A stretch of 15,664 nucleotides of DNA from Methanomicrobiales archaeon (GTDB lineage Archaea; Halobacteriota; Methanomicrobia; Methanomicrobiales; Methanospirillaceae). Shown one piece after another: positions 6,409-13,200 of this stretch. The translations under genes and the position numbers were made by a program. Within the stretch, counting starts at the first letter, position 1. The number at the start of each line of letters is the position of its first letter. Below the pieces are notes generated by a model. The model searched no databases and was not told the origin of the DNA. It saw nothing but the letters and a program-made list of their open reading frames with translations. The DNA lies in contig JADGNL010000034.1 of NCBI GenBank assembly GCA_017883495.1, positions 1-15,664 of the forward strand. Reading direction: 5' to 3'.

Positions 6409-7967
6409 CCGGACCGCCCATCGACCTTCAGGGCCTCCCCGAACTTCCCGGCTGCTACCTCTACTCGGACGCGGACGGGACGGTCATCTACGTGGGCAAG
6501 GCCAAGAACCTGCGGCGGCGCGTCTCGTCCTACTTCACCCGGCGCGACCTCGACCCCAAGACGGCCGCGCTCGTCAACCACATCGCGCACCTCGACTTCA
6601 TCGTGACCACGACCGAGGTCGAGGCCCTGATCCTGGAGAACACCCTGATCAAGCGCCAATGGCCCCGGTACAACATCAACCTCAAGGACTCCACGACCTA
6701 CGCCTACATCCAGCGCACGGACGAGCCGTACCCGCGGCTCGCGATCGCGCGGCAGAAGGGGGAGGGGGGAGCGTACTACGGCCCGTTCGTCTCGGCGCTC
6801 GAGCGGGACCATATCCTCAAGGGCCTCCGCCGGGCCTTCCGGCTCCGGACCTGCCGGAAGCTCCCCAAGCGCGCCTGCCTCCGGTACCACATGGACTCCT
6901 GCCTGGGCCCGTGCATCGGCGCGGTCTCGGCGGACGAGTACGGCGAGGCCGTCCGGCGGGCCGAGGAGTGCCTGAAGGGGCGCGACCGCGAGCTCCTGGG
7001 CACGCTCCGCGAGGAGATGGCCGAGTACTCGGCCGCAAACAGGTTCGAGCAGGCCCTCACCCGGCGCGAGCAGATCCACGCGATCGAGGGGCTCGCCGAG
7101 CACCAGCGGGTCGACCGGCAGAAGGCCTACGACGAGGATGTCCTCAACTACATCGTGATCGAGGGGACGGTCTACCTCGCGCTCTTCAAGATCCATCTCG
7201 GCACCCTCACCGGCAAGCAGGAGTTCGTCTTCGACTATCGCGAGGAGTTCCTGCCCGAGTTCCTGGTCCAGTACTACGCCGAGCACGCGGTCCCAAAGGA
7301 GGTCGTGCTTCCCGAGGAGGCGGACCCGGCGATCGCGGACTACCTCTCCGAGATCAAGGGGCAGCGCGTCCGGGTCACGGTGCCGCAGCGGGGCGACCGC
7401 CGCCACCTGCTCGACCTCGTGAAGATCAACCTCGAGACCTCGTTCTTCGGCGACCGGATCAAGGTCGAGGCGCTTCGCGAGGCTCTCCGCCTGCCGACGC
7501 CGCCCGAGGTGGTCGAGTGCTTCGACATATCCCACCTCGCCGGAACGTCGACCGTCGGGGTCATGGTCCAGTTCCGGGGCGGGCATCCCGACAAGCGGAA
7601 CTACCGGCGCTTCCGGATCCGGACGGTCGAGGGGGTCGACGACTTCGCCGCGATCGCCGAGGTGGTCCGCCGGCGGTACGCCCGACTCAAGAAAGACCGG
7701 GCCGAGTTCCCCGACCTCATCGTGGTCGACGGCGGCCGGGGCCAGCTCTCGGCCGCGAAGGCCGTACTCGACGACCTCGACCTGCACATCCCCCTCGTCG
7801 CGCTCGCCAAGCGCGAGGAGGAGGTCTGGGTGCCGGGCCTCTCCGTGCCCCTGCCCCTCGATCGGAAGGCGAAGGGGAGCCTCTTTCTCCAGGAGGTCCG
7901 CGACGAGGCCCACCGCTTCGCGATCACGTACAACCGCAGCCTGCGGTCCAAGGCGGTGCTCCAGTGA
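6405..7967 (+). CDS. uvrC: Excinuclease ABC subunit C, UvrC, lacking the C-terminal HhH domain
   Basis: The dual-incision nuclease of excision repair, which cuts on both sides of the lesion after UvrB has been loaded; 520 residues. The N-terminal GIY-YIG nuclease shows GCYLY (16-20), Y29-VGKA, R39 and E78 in ALILENTLIK. Next come four cysteines in TCRKLPKRACLRYHMDSCLGPC, the site linked to an iron-sulfur cluster in UvrC, and a UVR helix pair near 203-235 that binds the UvrB tail. The C-terminal RNase-H-like nuclease keeps D374 (CFDISH), D442 (VDGG) and H503 (DEAHRFA). The protein ends 17 residues after H503. E. coli UvrC has about 70 residues there, including the tandem helix-hairpin-helix DNA-binding domain, which is absent here. 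The ATG overlaps the uvrA stop (ATGA), so translation is coupled; the stop overlaps the uvrB start. Confidence 0.96.
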   Translation: MTGPPIDLQGLPELPGCYLYSDADGTVIYVGKAKNLRRRVSSYFTRRDLDPKTAALVNHIAHLDFIVTTTEVEALILENTLIKRQWPRYNINLKDSTTYAYIQRTDEPYPRLAIARQKGEGGAYYGPFVSALERDHILKGLRRAFRLRTCRKLPKRACLRYHMDSCLGPCIGAVSADEYGEAVRRAEECLKGRDRELLGTLREEMAEYSAANRFEQALTRREQIHAIEGLAEHQRVDRQKAYDEDVLNYIVIEGTVYLALFKIHLGTLTGKQEFVFDYREEFLPEFLVQYYAEHAVPKEVVLPEEADPAIADYLSEIKGQRVRVTVPQRGDRRHLLDLVKINLETSFFGDRIKVEALREALRLPTPPEVVECFDISHLAGTSTVGVMVQFRGGHPDKRNYRRFRIRTVEGVDDFAAIAEVVRRRYARLKKDRAEFPDLIVVDGGRGQLSAAKAVLDDLDLHIPLVALAKREEEVWVPGLSVPLPLDRKAKGSLFLQEVRDEAHRFAITYNRSLRSKAVLQ

Positions 7968-9943
7968 CAGAGCGTTTCGAACTCGTCTCGCCCTTCAAGC
8001 CGAAGGGCTCGCAGCCCTCCGCGATCGCCTCGCTCGTCGAGGGGATCCGGGGCGGCGACCGGAAGCAGACCCTGCTCGGCGTAACCGGCTCGGGCAAGAC
8101 CTTCACGATCGCGAACGTGATCGAGGAGGTTCAGCGGCCCACGCTCGTCATCGCGCACAACAAGACGCTCGCGGCCCAGCTCTACAACGAGTTCCGCGAC
8201 TTCTTCCCGCACAACCGCGTCGAGTACTTCGTCTCGTACTACGACTACTACCAGCCCGAGTCCTACATCCCCCAGCGGGACCTCTACATCGAGAAGGACA
8301 TGGCGATCAACCCGAAGATCGAGCAAATGCGACTCGCGGCCACCGCGTCGGTCCTCTCGCGGCGGGACACGATCATAGTGGCCTCGGTCTCGTGCATCTA
8401 CGGTCTCGGCAACCCCGTCAATTTCCACGATATGGGCTTCGAGCTGAAGATCGGCGACAGCCTCAAGCGGTCCGAGCTCCTCCGGCAACTCGTCGAGATC
8501 CAGTTCGAGCGGAACGACATCGAGCTCCTCCCGGGCCGCTTCCGCGTCCGCGGCGATACGGTCGACATCGTGCCCGGGTACTACAACAACATCATCCGCG
8601 TCGAGACCTTCGGCGACCGGATCGAGCGGATCTCCGAGGTCGACCGCATCACGGGCCTCCTGAAGGAGCGGATGGACTACTTCTACGTCTACCCCGCCCG
8701 CCACTACGTGATCCCGTCCCACACCCGGGCCAAAGCGGTCGAATCGATTCGCGAGGAGCTGGAGCAACGCCTGCCCGAGCTCGGTCTCCTCGAGTCCCAC
8801 CGCCTCCAGCAGCGGACCCTCTTCGACCTCGAGATGATCGAGGAGACGGGGAGCTGCAAGGGGATCGAGAACTACTCGCGCCACTTCGACTTCCGGCAGC
8901 CCGGCGAGAAGCCGTACTGCCTGCTCGACTACTTCCCGAAGGACTTCATGATGGTGATCGACGAGAGCCACCAGACGATCCCCCAGGTTCACGGGATGTA
9001 CAAGGGCGACCGTTCGCGCAAGACTTCGCTGATCGACTACGGCTTTCGCCTGCCGTCCGCCTACGACAACCGGCCCCTGAAGTGGGAGGAGTTCCGCGAG
9101 TACCTACAGCAGGTGATCTTCGTCTCGGCCACCCCCGGCGAGTACGAGCAGCGGGTCTCGGACCGGATCGCCGAGCAGATCATCCGGCCCACGGGTCTCG
9201 TGGACCCCCCGGTCGAGGTCCGGCCGATAGCGGGCCAGACCCTCGACGTGATCGAGGAGGTGAAGAAGACGATCGCGAAGGGCGAGCGGGCGCTGGTCAC
9301 GACGCTCACCAAGAAGCTCTCCGAGGAGCTCTCCGAGTGGCTCGCCGAGCGGGGAATCAAGACCCGGTACCTCCACTCCGAGATCGACACCATCGAGCGG
9401 ACCGAGATCATCCGGCAGCTCCGCCTCGGCCGGTTCGACGTTCTCGTCGGGATCAACCTGCTCCGCGAGGGACTGGATATCCCCGAGGTCGGGTTTATCG
9501 GGATCCTGGACGCGGACAAGGAGGGATTTCTCCGCGACGCCCGGTCCCTGATCCAGACGATCGGGCGGGCGGCCCGAAACGCGAACTCGCACGTGGTCCT
9601 GTACGCGGACGTCATGACGAACTCGATCAAGAATGCGCTCGCCGAGACCGCGCGCCGGCGCGAGATGCAGCTCGAGTTCAACTGCGTCCACGGGATCGTG
9701 CCGCAGACGATCGTGAAGCCGATCCGCGAGGCCGAGGCCGATCTGAAGGATGCGAAGCACGTGCCCAAGCACGACATCCCGGCCCTGCTGGTCGAGCTCG
9801 ACGCGGAGATGCGCTCCGCGGCCGAACAGCTCGACTTCGAGCGGGCGATCGCGCTCCGCGAGCGGATCCGCCAGCTCGAGCAGAAGGCGGGGGGCGAGGG
9901 CGCCCCCACCCCGCGGAAGCCGCGGGCGAAGAAGTCGTTCTGA
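7964..9943 (+). CDS. uvrB: Excinuclease ABC subunit B, UvrB
   Basis: The damage-verifying helicase-like subunit that is handed from UvrA to DNA and recruits UvrC; 659 residues, close to E. coli (673). Walker A GVTGSGKT is at 39-46. The damage-probing beta-hairpin YYDYYQPESYIPQRDLY lies at about 92-108 and the DEAD-box-like DESH at 333-336. Helicase motifs V-VI follow in LVGINLLREGLDIPEV and QTIGRAARN. The C-terminal UVR motif (about 607-640, AEMRSAAEQLDFERAIALRERI) pairs with the UVR helices of UvrC. The start is GTG at 7964: the protein then opens with TERFELVSPFKPKG as in the family, and GTGA overlaps the uvrC stop. Last gene of the operon; it ends 6 bases from the end of the convergent marker 8 gene. 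Confidence 0.98.
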   Translation: MTERFELVSPFKPKGSQPSAIASLVEGIRGGDRKQTLLGVTGSGKTFTIANVIEEVQRPTLVIAHNKTLAAQLYNEFRDFFPHNRVEYFVSYYDYYQPESYIPQRDLYIEKDMAINPKIEQMRLAATASVLSRRDTIIVASVSCIYGLGNPVNFHDMGFELKIGDSLKRSELLRQLVEIQFERNDIELLPGRFRVRGDTVDIVPGYYNNIIRVETFGDRIERISEVDRITGLLKERMDYFYVYPARHYVIPSHTRAKAVESIREELEQRLPELGLLESHRLQQRTLFDLEMIEETGSCKGIENYSRHFDFRQPGEKPYCLLDYFPKDFMMVIDESHQTIPQVHGMYKGDRSRKTSLIDYGFRLPSAYDNRPLKWEEFREYLQQVIFVSATPGEYEQRVSDRIAEQIIRPTGLVDPPVEVRPIAGQTLDVIEEVKKTIAKGERALVTTLTKKLSEELSEWLAERGIKTRYLHSEIDTIERTEIIRQLRLGRFDVLVGINLLREGLDIPEVGFIGILDADKEGFLRDARSLIQTIGRAARNANSHVVLYADVMTNSIKNALAETARRREMQLEFNCVHGIVPQTIVKPIREAEADLKDAKHVPKHDIPALLVELDAEMRSAAEQLDFERAIALRERIRQLEQKAGGEGAPTPRKPRAKKSF

Positions 9944-9949
9944 GACTTT

Positions 9950-10843
9950 TCAGATCAGGGGCGACGGACACCCGTCGCCCGACGGCGGCAGGGGGCCGCC
10001 CTTGATCAGGAGCGGCATCGGGGTGACGGAGAGCTTGGCCATCACCAGGGCCTTGCCCCTCTCGGTCAGCGCGAAGATCGGGACGCCGGTCCCTCCCTGG
10101 ACCAGCGCCTTCGTCCGTGCGGCCTCGCGCACCGTTCCCGAGGCGCAGGCGGTCGTGATGTCCGCGACCGCGACGAGGCGCTCGGCCTCGGCCGCAGTGA
10201 GGCCCGTGGTGTGGACCGCGATGATCAGGGAGGCGGGGGCCGCGGCCCGGACTCCCTCGGCCATGTCCGGCCCGGCGACGGTCACGGCGATCCGCTCATA
10301 GCCGTGCTCGAGCGCGTAGAGCGCCCCGTCCACCTGGTCGATCTCGGCCGTTTCGGGGAAGACCACCGCGCCGCCGGCATCGCGAATTCGCTCGATCACG
10401 GCCGGATACGGCGTGGTCTTCACCAGCCCGGACATCCGCCCTCCGATCCCCTGGACCAGGGCCGGGTCGGCAACGACCACCGTGCCCGCGCCGTCGCAGG
10501 CGAGCACGGCCGCGTCGAGGAGGCCCGAGCGGAGCCCCTCCATCATCAGCTCGGAGGCGCCGAAGAGGACGAAGTCGGCCTCCGAGAGGACCTGGCGGTC
10601 GGGCGTGCACATGCCGAACGACAGGATCCGCGCCTCCATGTTCGCGCGGATCGCGTCGGGCTCCATCGCCGTCACGGGCACGGCGAACCGCCGCGCGAGC
10701 GGGCAGTCCTCGATCGCGGGCTTCCCGACCTCGACCACGCGCCCCTCGCGGATCACGACGCGGGCCCGGCCGATCGCCTCGATCACGTGCTCGTCGCCTG
10801 CTGGATACGTCTCCTCCATATTGAACACGTCTGCGCGCCACAT
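9950..10843 (-). CDS. Methanogenesis marker protein 8 (DUF2099)
   Basis: A 297-residue member of the DUF2099 family, called methanogenesis marker 8 because it is confined almost wholly to methanogens. Its function is not established. Family-like segments are ARVVIREGRVVEVGKP, the DCPLARRF cysteine, FGMCTPDRQVL, VLFGASELMMEGL, AVLACDGAGTVVV, GGRMSGLVKTTPYPAVIE and TTACASGTVRE. Four of its cysteines sit in these segments (CPLARRF, GMCTP, LACDGAG, TACASG) and could be ligands or catalytic, which is inference. The ATG at 10843 gives the longest form; an ATG at 10819 (METYP-like MEETYPAGDE) would remove eight residues and would suit a TATA at 10852-10844. No ribosome binding site precedes either. 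Divergent from the DUF1624 gene and convergent with uvrB. Confidence 0.88.
   Translation of the reverse strand: MWRADVFNMEETYPAGDEHVIEAIGRARVVIREGRVVEVGKPAIEDCPLARRFAVPVTAMEPDAIRANMEARILSFGMCTPDRQVLSEADFVLFGASELMMEGLRSGLLDAAVLACDGAGTVVVADPALVQGIGGRMSGLVKTTPYPAVIERIRDAGGAVVFPETAEIDQVDGALYALEHGYERIAVTVAGPDMAEGVRAAAPASLIIAVHTTGLTAAEAERLVAVADITTACASGTVREAARTKALVQGGTGVPIFALTERGKALVMAKLSVTPMPLLIKGGPLPPSGDGCPSPLI
9959..9980. repeat. Perfect 9-bp hairpin just past the uvrB stop
   Basis: GGGCGACGG (9959-9967) and CCGTCGCCC (9972-9980) are exact reverse complements around a four-base loop. The hairpin starts 15 bases after the uvrB stop and lies inside the last codons of the convergent marker 8 gene, encoding SGDGCPSP. 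No T run follows on either strand, so it is not a classical terminator. It may mark or protect the 3' end of the uvr transcript, or be a by-product of GC-rich codons. Confidence 0.55.
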
Positions 10844-10852
10844 CGTATAGTA
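10844..10852 (-). promoter_or_regulatory. Possible TATA box of the marker 8 gene
   Basis: The minus strand reads TACTATACG immediately before the ATG at 10843. It is too close to serve that ATG with a leader, but a start about 25 bases downstream falls at 10819-10823, exactly at the second in-frame ATG. If real, the mRNA is leaderless and the protein starts at 10819. The evidence is positional only. Confidence 0.3.
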
Positions 10853-11655
10853 TGAACGGATCGGGACCGCGCGTGCGGACCGCCGGAGCCGAGATCCTGT
10901 CGCGGATGGGGATGAAACCGCGCACCGGATCCTCCCGTCTGCCCGAGGTCGACCTCGCCCGTGCCCTCGCCCTCGGGATGATGGTCACCTACCACTTCCT
11001 CTTCACCCTCTGGTACCTGGGCATGGCGAACTTCGCGGTGCTGACCGGCTTCTGGCGGGTCTTCGCCTACGCCACGGCCTCCCTCTTCATCGCGATCGCC
11101 GGGCTCTCCCTGACCCTCGCGGCCGCGGCCCGGCGCCGGCGCGGGGCCACGGAGGGCGAGATCGCGACCGCTCAGGCGCGCCGGGGCCTCGTCGTCCTCG
11201 GGTGGGGGCTCGTGATCACGGTCGTGACCCTGGTCGCGCTCAACGAGGGCGCAATCCTATTCGGCGTCCTCCACCTGATCGGGCTCGGCACGATCCTCGC
11301 CATCCCCCTGGTCCGCCGTCCGCGGGCCGCGCTCGCTCTCGGCACGGTCTGCGTCATCCTCGGCCCGCTCGCGGCGCAGCTATCGGCCCCGCTCTGGCTC
11401 GCCTGGCTCGGCGTTCACCCCGCGGACTTCGTCTCGCTCGACTATGTCCCGCTCCTCCCCTGGTTCGGCGTACTGCTGATCGGCATTGCCGCGGGCTGGG
11501 CCATCTTTCCGAACGGCGAGCGTCGTCGGTCCCTGCCGCCGTTCCCGACATGGACGGAGCCCTTCCTCTGGGTCGGACGGCACACGCTCGCGATCTACCT
11601 GCTCCACGAGCCGGTCATCCTCGCCGTGCTCCTGACGCTCCGGCAGTACGGCTAG
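10852..11655 (+). CDS. DUF1624 / heparan-alpha-glucosaminide N-acetyltransferase-like membrane protein
   Basis: A 267-residue integral membrane protein that I place in the DUF1624 family, related to the transmembrane acyltransferases that include heparan-alpha-glucosaminide N-acetyltransferase. The N-terminal signature is RLPEVDLARALALGMMVTYH, where the His in the first helix fits the family. About six to seven hydrophobic helices follow, and the end reads HTLAIYLLHEPVILAVLL, also typical. Transfer of an acyl group to a cell-surface sugar or lipid is the likely role, but the substrate is unknown. The predicted start at 10852 has no ribosome binding site; ATG at 10906 or 10912 would place the helix nearer the N-terminus, as is usual, so the first 18-20 residues are uncertain. 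It stands divergent to marker 8 (8 bases apart), and its TAG shares a CTAG with the opposite gene. Confidence 0.8.
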   Translation: MNGSGPRVRTAGAEILSRMGMKPRTGSSRLPEVDLARALALGMMVTYHFLFTLWYLGMANFAVLTGFWRVFAYATASLFIAIAGLSLTLAAAARRRRGATEGEIATAQARRGLVVLGWGLVITVVTLVALNEGAILFGVLHLIGLGTILAIPLVRRPRAALALGTVCVILGPLAAQLSAPLWLAWLGVHPADFVSLDYVPLLPWFGVLLIGIAAGWAIFPNGERRRSLPPFPTWTEPFLWVGRHTLAIYLLHEPVILAVLLTLRQYG

Positions 11656-12026
11656 TCCTCTCCCTCGACAGCGAGCAGGAGCGCCTTGCGGAGCATGAAC
11701 TCCGTGTACCCCGCGGCGATCCGCTCGTCCTCGTCGAGCGGATGGCGCCGGGCCTCCATCTCCTCGCGCCGGGACCGGGCGTGGCAGTAGTCGTGCCCCT
11801 CCTTGACCCGGATCAGGATCTCCTCGAGAGGCGCTCCGTTCACGGTGATCTCCTCCCTATCGGCCGCCTCGTCGCGTACCGTCACAACGACGTTCGCGGC
11901 CTCGAGGGCCGGCCGGATCTCCACGACCACCTCCTGCACCGTGCGGCCAGTATCGGCCGCGACGAGACGGCTCCGCGCCGCTCCGGGCGGGTGGCGCCAG
12001 ACCAGGTCGAGCCTCGCGGCCTCCAT
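11652..12026 (-). CDS. Small DUF2703-like protein behind msrB
   Basis: A 124-residue soluble protein. The central ITVNGAPLEEIL (60-71), preceded by a strand and helix pair (VQEVVVEIRPALEAANVVVTVRDE), resembles the DUF2703 family, whose members carry a CxxC near the start and another cysteine pair near the end. Here the N-terminal pair is absent (GAARSRLVAADTGRT) and only C81 in HDYCHARSR remains. The match is from memory of the family pattern, so the family name is tentative. The gene starts 4 bases after the msrB stop, with GAGGGG immediately before its ATG, and is almost surely co-transcribed with msrB, which hints at a redox or stress role. Its TAG overlaps the TAG of the opposite DUF1624 gene at CTAG. 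Confidence 0.6.
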   Translation of the reverse strand: MEAARLDLVWRHPPGAARSRLVAADTGRTVQEVVVEIRPALEAANVVVTVRDEAADREEITVNGAPLEEILIRVKEGHDYCHARSRREEMEARRHPLDEDERIAAGYTEFMLRKALLLAVEGED

Positions 12027-12030
12027 CCCC

Positions 12031-12480
12031 TCAGGCCTCGTCGAACCGGAGCGAGGCCGAGTTCATACAGTAGCGCTTCCCTGTCGGCGGCGGGCCATCG
12101 GGAAAGACGTGCCCGAGGTGGGCGTCGCAGCGCCGGCAGCGCACCTCGTCCCGGGTCATGCCGTACGCGGTGTCGCGGACCTCGTACACGTTCGTCTCGG
12201 CTACCGGGCGTGAGAAGCTCGGCCAGCCCGTGCCCGACTCGAACTTGTCGTCGGAGCTGAAGAGGTCGATCCCGCAGCAGACGCACGTGTAGATTCCGCG
12301 CCGCTTGTTCGCATTGTATTCGTTCGCAAAGGCGGGCTCGGTGCCGTGGCCGCGAGCTACAGCGTACTGGGTCGGGTTCAGGCGCCGGCGCCACTCCTCG
12401 TCCGAGAGCCGGCACCGCTTCATGGGCACGGTCCGGTTCTCCTTGACCGAGTAGATCGGGACTTCTTCGTCGGACTCCAT
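12031..12480 (-). CDS. msrB: Peptide methionine (R)-S-oxide reductase MsrB
   Basis: Reduces the R epimer of methionine sulfoxide in oxidised proteins, in the cytoplasm; 149 residues, a single MsrB domain. Zinc ligands are C66 and C69 (YTCVCCG) and C115 and C118 (CRRC). The substrate pocket has GTGWPSF and HLGHVFPDGP, and the catalytic residue is C138 in RYCMNSASLRF. The resolving cysteine found in many MsrBs (SGCGWPSF) is a Thr here (SGTGWPSF, T84), so recycling must use another thiol, perhaps C68 or a partner protein. No MsrA is in the window. The start at 12480 has a TATA box centred 25 bases upstream, predicting a leaderless mRNA; ATG at 12423 (MKRCRLSDEEW) would still keep the whole domain. 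It heads a two-gene unit with the DUF2703-like gene. Confidence 0.95.
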   Translation of the reverse strand: MESDEEVPIYSVKENRTVPMKRCRLSDEEWRRRLNPTQYAVARGHGTEPAFANEYNANKRRGIYTCVCCGIDLFSSDDKFESGTGWPSFSRPVAETNVYEVRDTAYGMTRDEVRCRRCDAHLGHVFPDGPPPTGKRYCMNSASLRFDEA

Positions 12481-12500
12481 GCCCGAGAGTGGCCCCGCGC

Positions 12501-12510
12501 CTATATCAAG
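12501..12510 (-). promoter_or_regulatory. TATA box of msrB
   Basis: The minus strand reads CTTGATATAG, centred about 25 bases before the msrB ATG at 12480. Transcription would begin at or within a few bases of the ATG. There is no Shine-Dalgarno sequence in the short gap, which supports a leaderless transcript. Confidence 0.55.
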
Positions 12511-12516
12511 GGATCG

Positions 12517-13074
12517 TCAGAGTCCGAGCTTCTCCGCCGTCTCGCGGCAGAGCCCCGCCTCGTGGTGCTGGCCGAGCGCCTCCATCACCTCGGCCGTGAG
12601 CGCCCACGCGGTCGCTCGCTGGGGGTCGAGGTCGAGGGACCTCCCGAGCGAGAAGAGAGCGTCCTCGCACCGGCCGGTCGCCTTCTCCACCATGCCCCGC
12701 ATCAGCCACGCGGTCGGGTCGTCCCCCTTGATCTCGAGAGCGGCCTCGAAGCACCAGCAGGCCTCCTCGTGCCGCTCCTCGTCCATCAGCCCGAAGCCGC
12801 GCTCGAGCCACTGGTCGAACCGGGCCGAGCCGAGCTTCGAGGCCGCTTCGACCCGCGCGAACGCCTCCTTCTCGCGGCCGAGCCGGTGAAGGGCCCGGGC
12901 CGTAGCCAGCATCGCTTTCCCGTTCTCGGGTTCGCGCTCGGTCGCGGCCTCGAGGCACCAGAGGGCGCGCGGGAGTTCGCCGGCCTCGAGGTAATCGAGT
13001 CCGCGGCGGAGCCATTCGCCTGCGACGTCGCCGTCCCCGGGCAGCCCGTCCGCCTCGAGCAGCGATTGGTACAT
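12517..13074 (-). CDS. Tetratricopeptide-repeat protein
   Basis: A 185-residue protein made almost entirely of helical repeats of about 34 residues that match the TPR pattern. Clear units are AGEWLRRGLDYLEAGELPRALWCLEAATEREP, KAMLATARALHRLGREKEAFARVEAASKLG, ARFDQWLERGFGLMDEERHEEACWCFEAALEIKG, DPTAWLMRGMVEKATGRCEDALFSLGRSLDLDP and a last half-unit. Conserved small and aromatic positions (W, G, Y/A, A, P) are in place. Such proteins are scaffolds for protein contacts; the partner is unknown. No signal peptide or membrane helix. The start at 13074 is the only in-frame ATG close to the first repeat; longer frames upstream are arginine-rich and not protein-like. The leader carries a GGGAGGGGGAG run about 15 bases upstream, rather far for a ribosome binding site. 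Confidence 0.88.
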   Translation of the reverse strand: MYQSLLEADGLPGDGDVAGEWLRRGLDYLEAGELPRALWCLEAATEREPENGKAMLATARALHRLGREKEAFARVEAASKLGSARFDQWLERGFGLMDEERHEEACWCFEAALEIKGDDPTAWLMRGMVEKATGRCEDALFSLGRSLDLDPQRATAWALTAEVMEALGQHHEAGLCRETAEKLGL

Positions 13075-13123
13075 CTTCGAGTAGTCGATGCTCCCCCTCC
13101 CTACCGGATCGTACGAGAGCCGT

Positions 13124-13132
13124 CCATAAAAG
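13124..13132 (-). promoter_or_regulatory. TATA box of the TPR gene
   Basis: The minus strand reads CTTTTATGG, centred near 13128. The expected start is near 13101, giving a leader of about 26 bases that begins at the GGGAGGGGGAG run. Confidence 0.4.
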
Positions 13133-13150
13133 CTGATCCCTCTGCCGAAG

Positions 13151-13158
13151 AGTATATC
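13151..13158 (+). promoter_or_regulatory. TATA box of the SDR gene
   Basis: AGTATATC is centred near 13155; the start would lie at about 13180-13183, leaving a leader of about 14-17 bases that carries GAGG (13185-13188) eight bases before the GTG at 13197. Position and base content make it the best candidate in the short divergent gap. Confidence 0.45.
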
Positions 13159-13182
13159 TGCCGCGGGGGCGAGGTGCCGACC

Positions 13183-13200
13183 ATGAGGCGAATGCAGTGA
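13183..13200 (+). other. Five-codon leader ORF overlapping the SDR start
   Basis: ATG at 13183 opens MRRMQ and stops at TGA 13198-13200, which overlaps the GTG start of the SDR gene as GTGA. A good Shine-Dalgarno GAGGTG (13171-13176) precedes it by six bases. It could couple translation to the SDR gene, or be chance, because the predicted transcript start lies at about the same place as this ATG. Confidence 0.3.
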
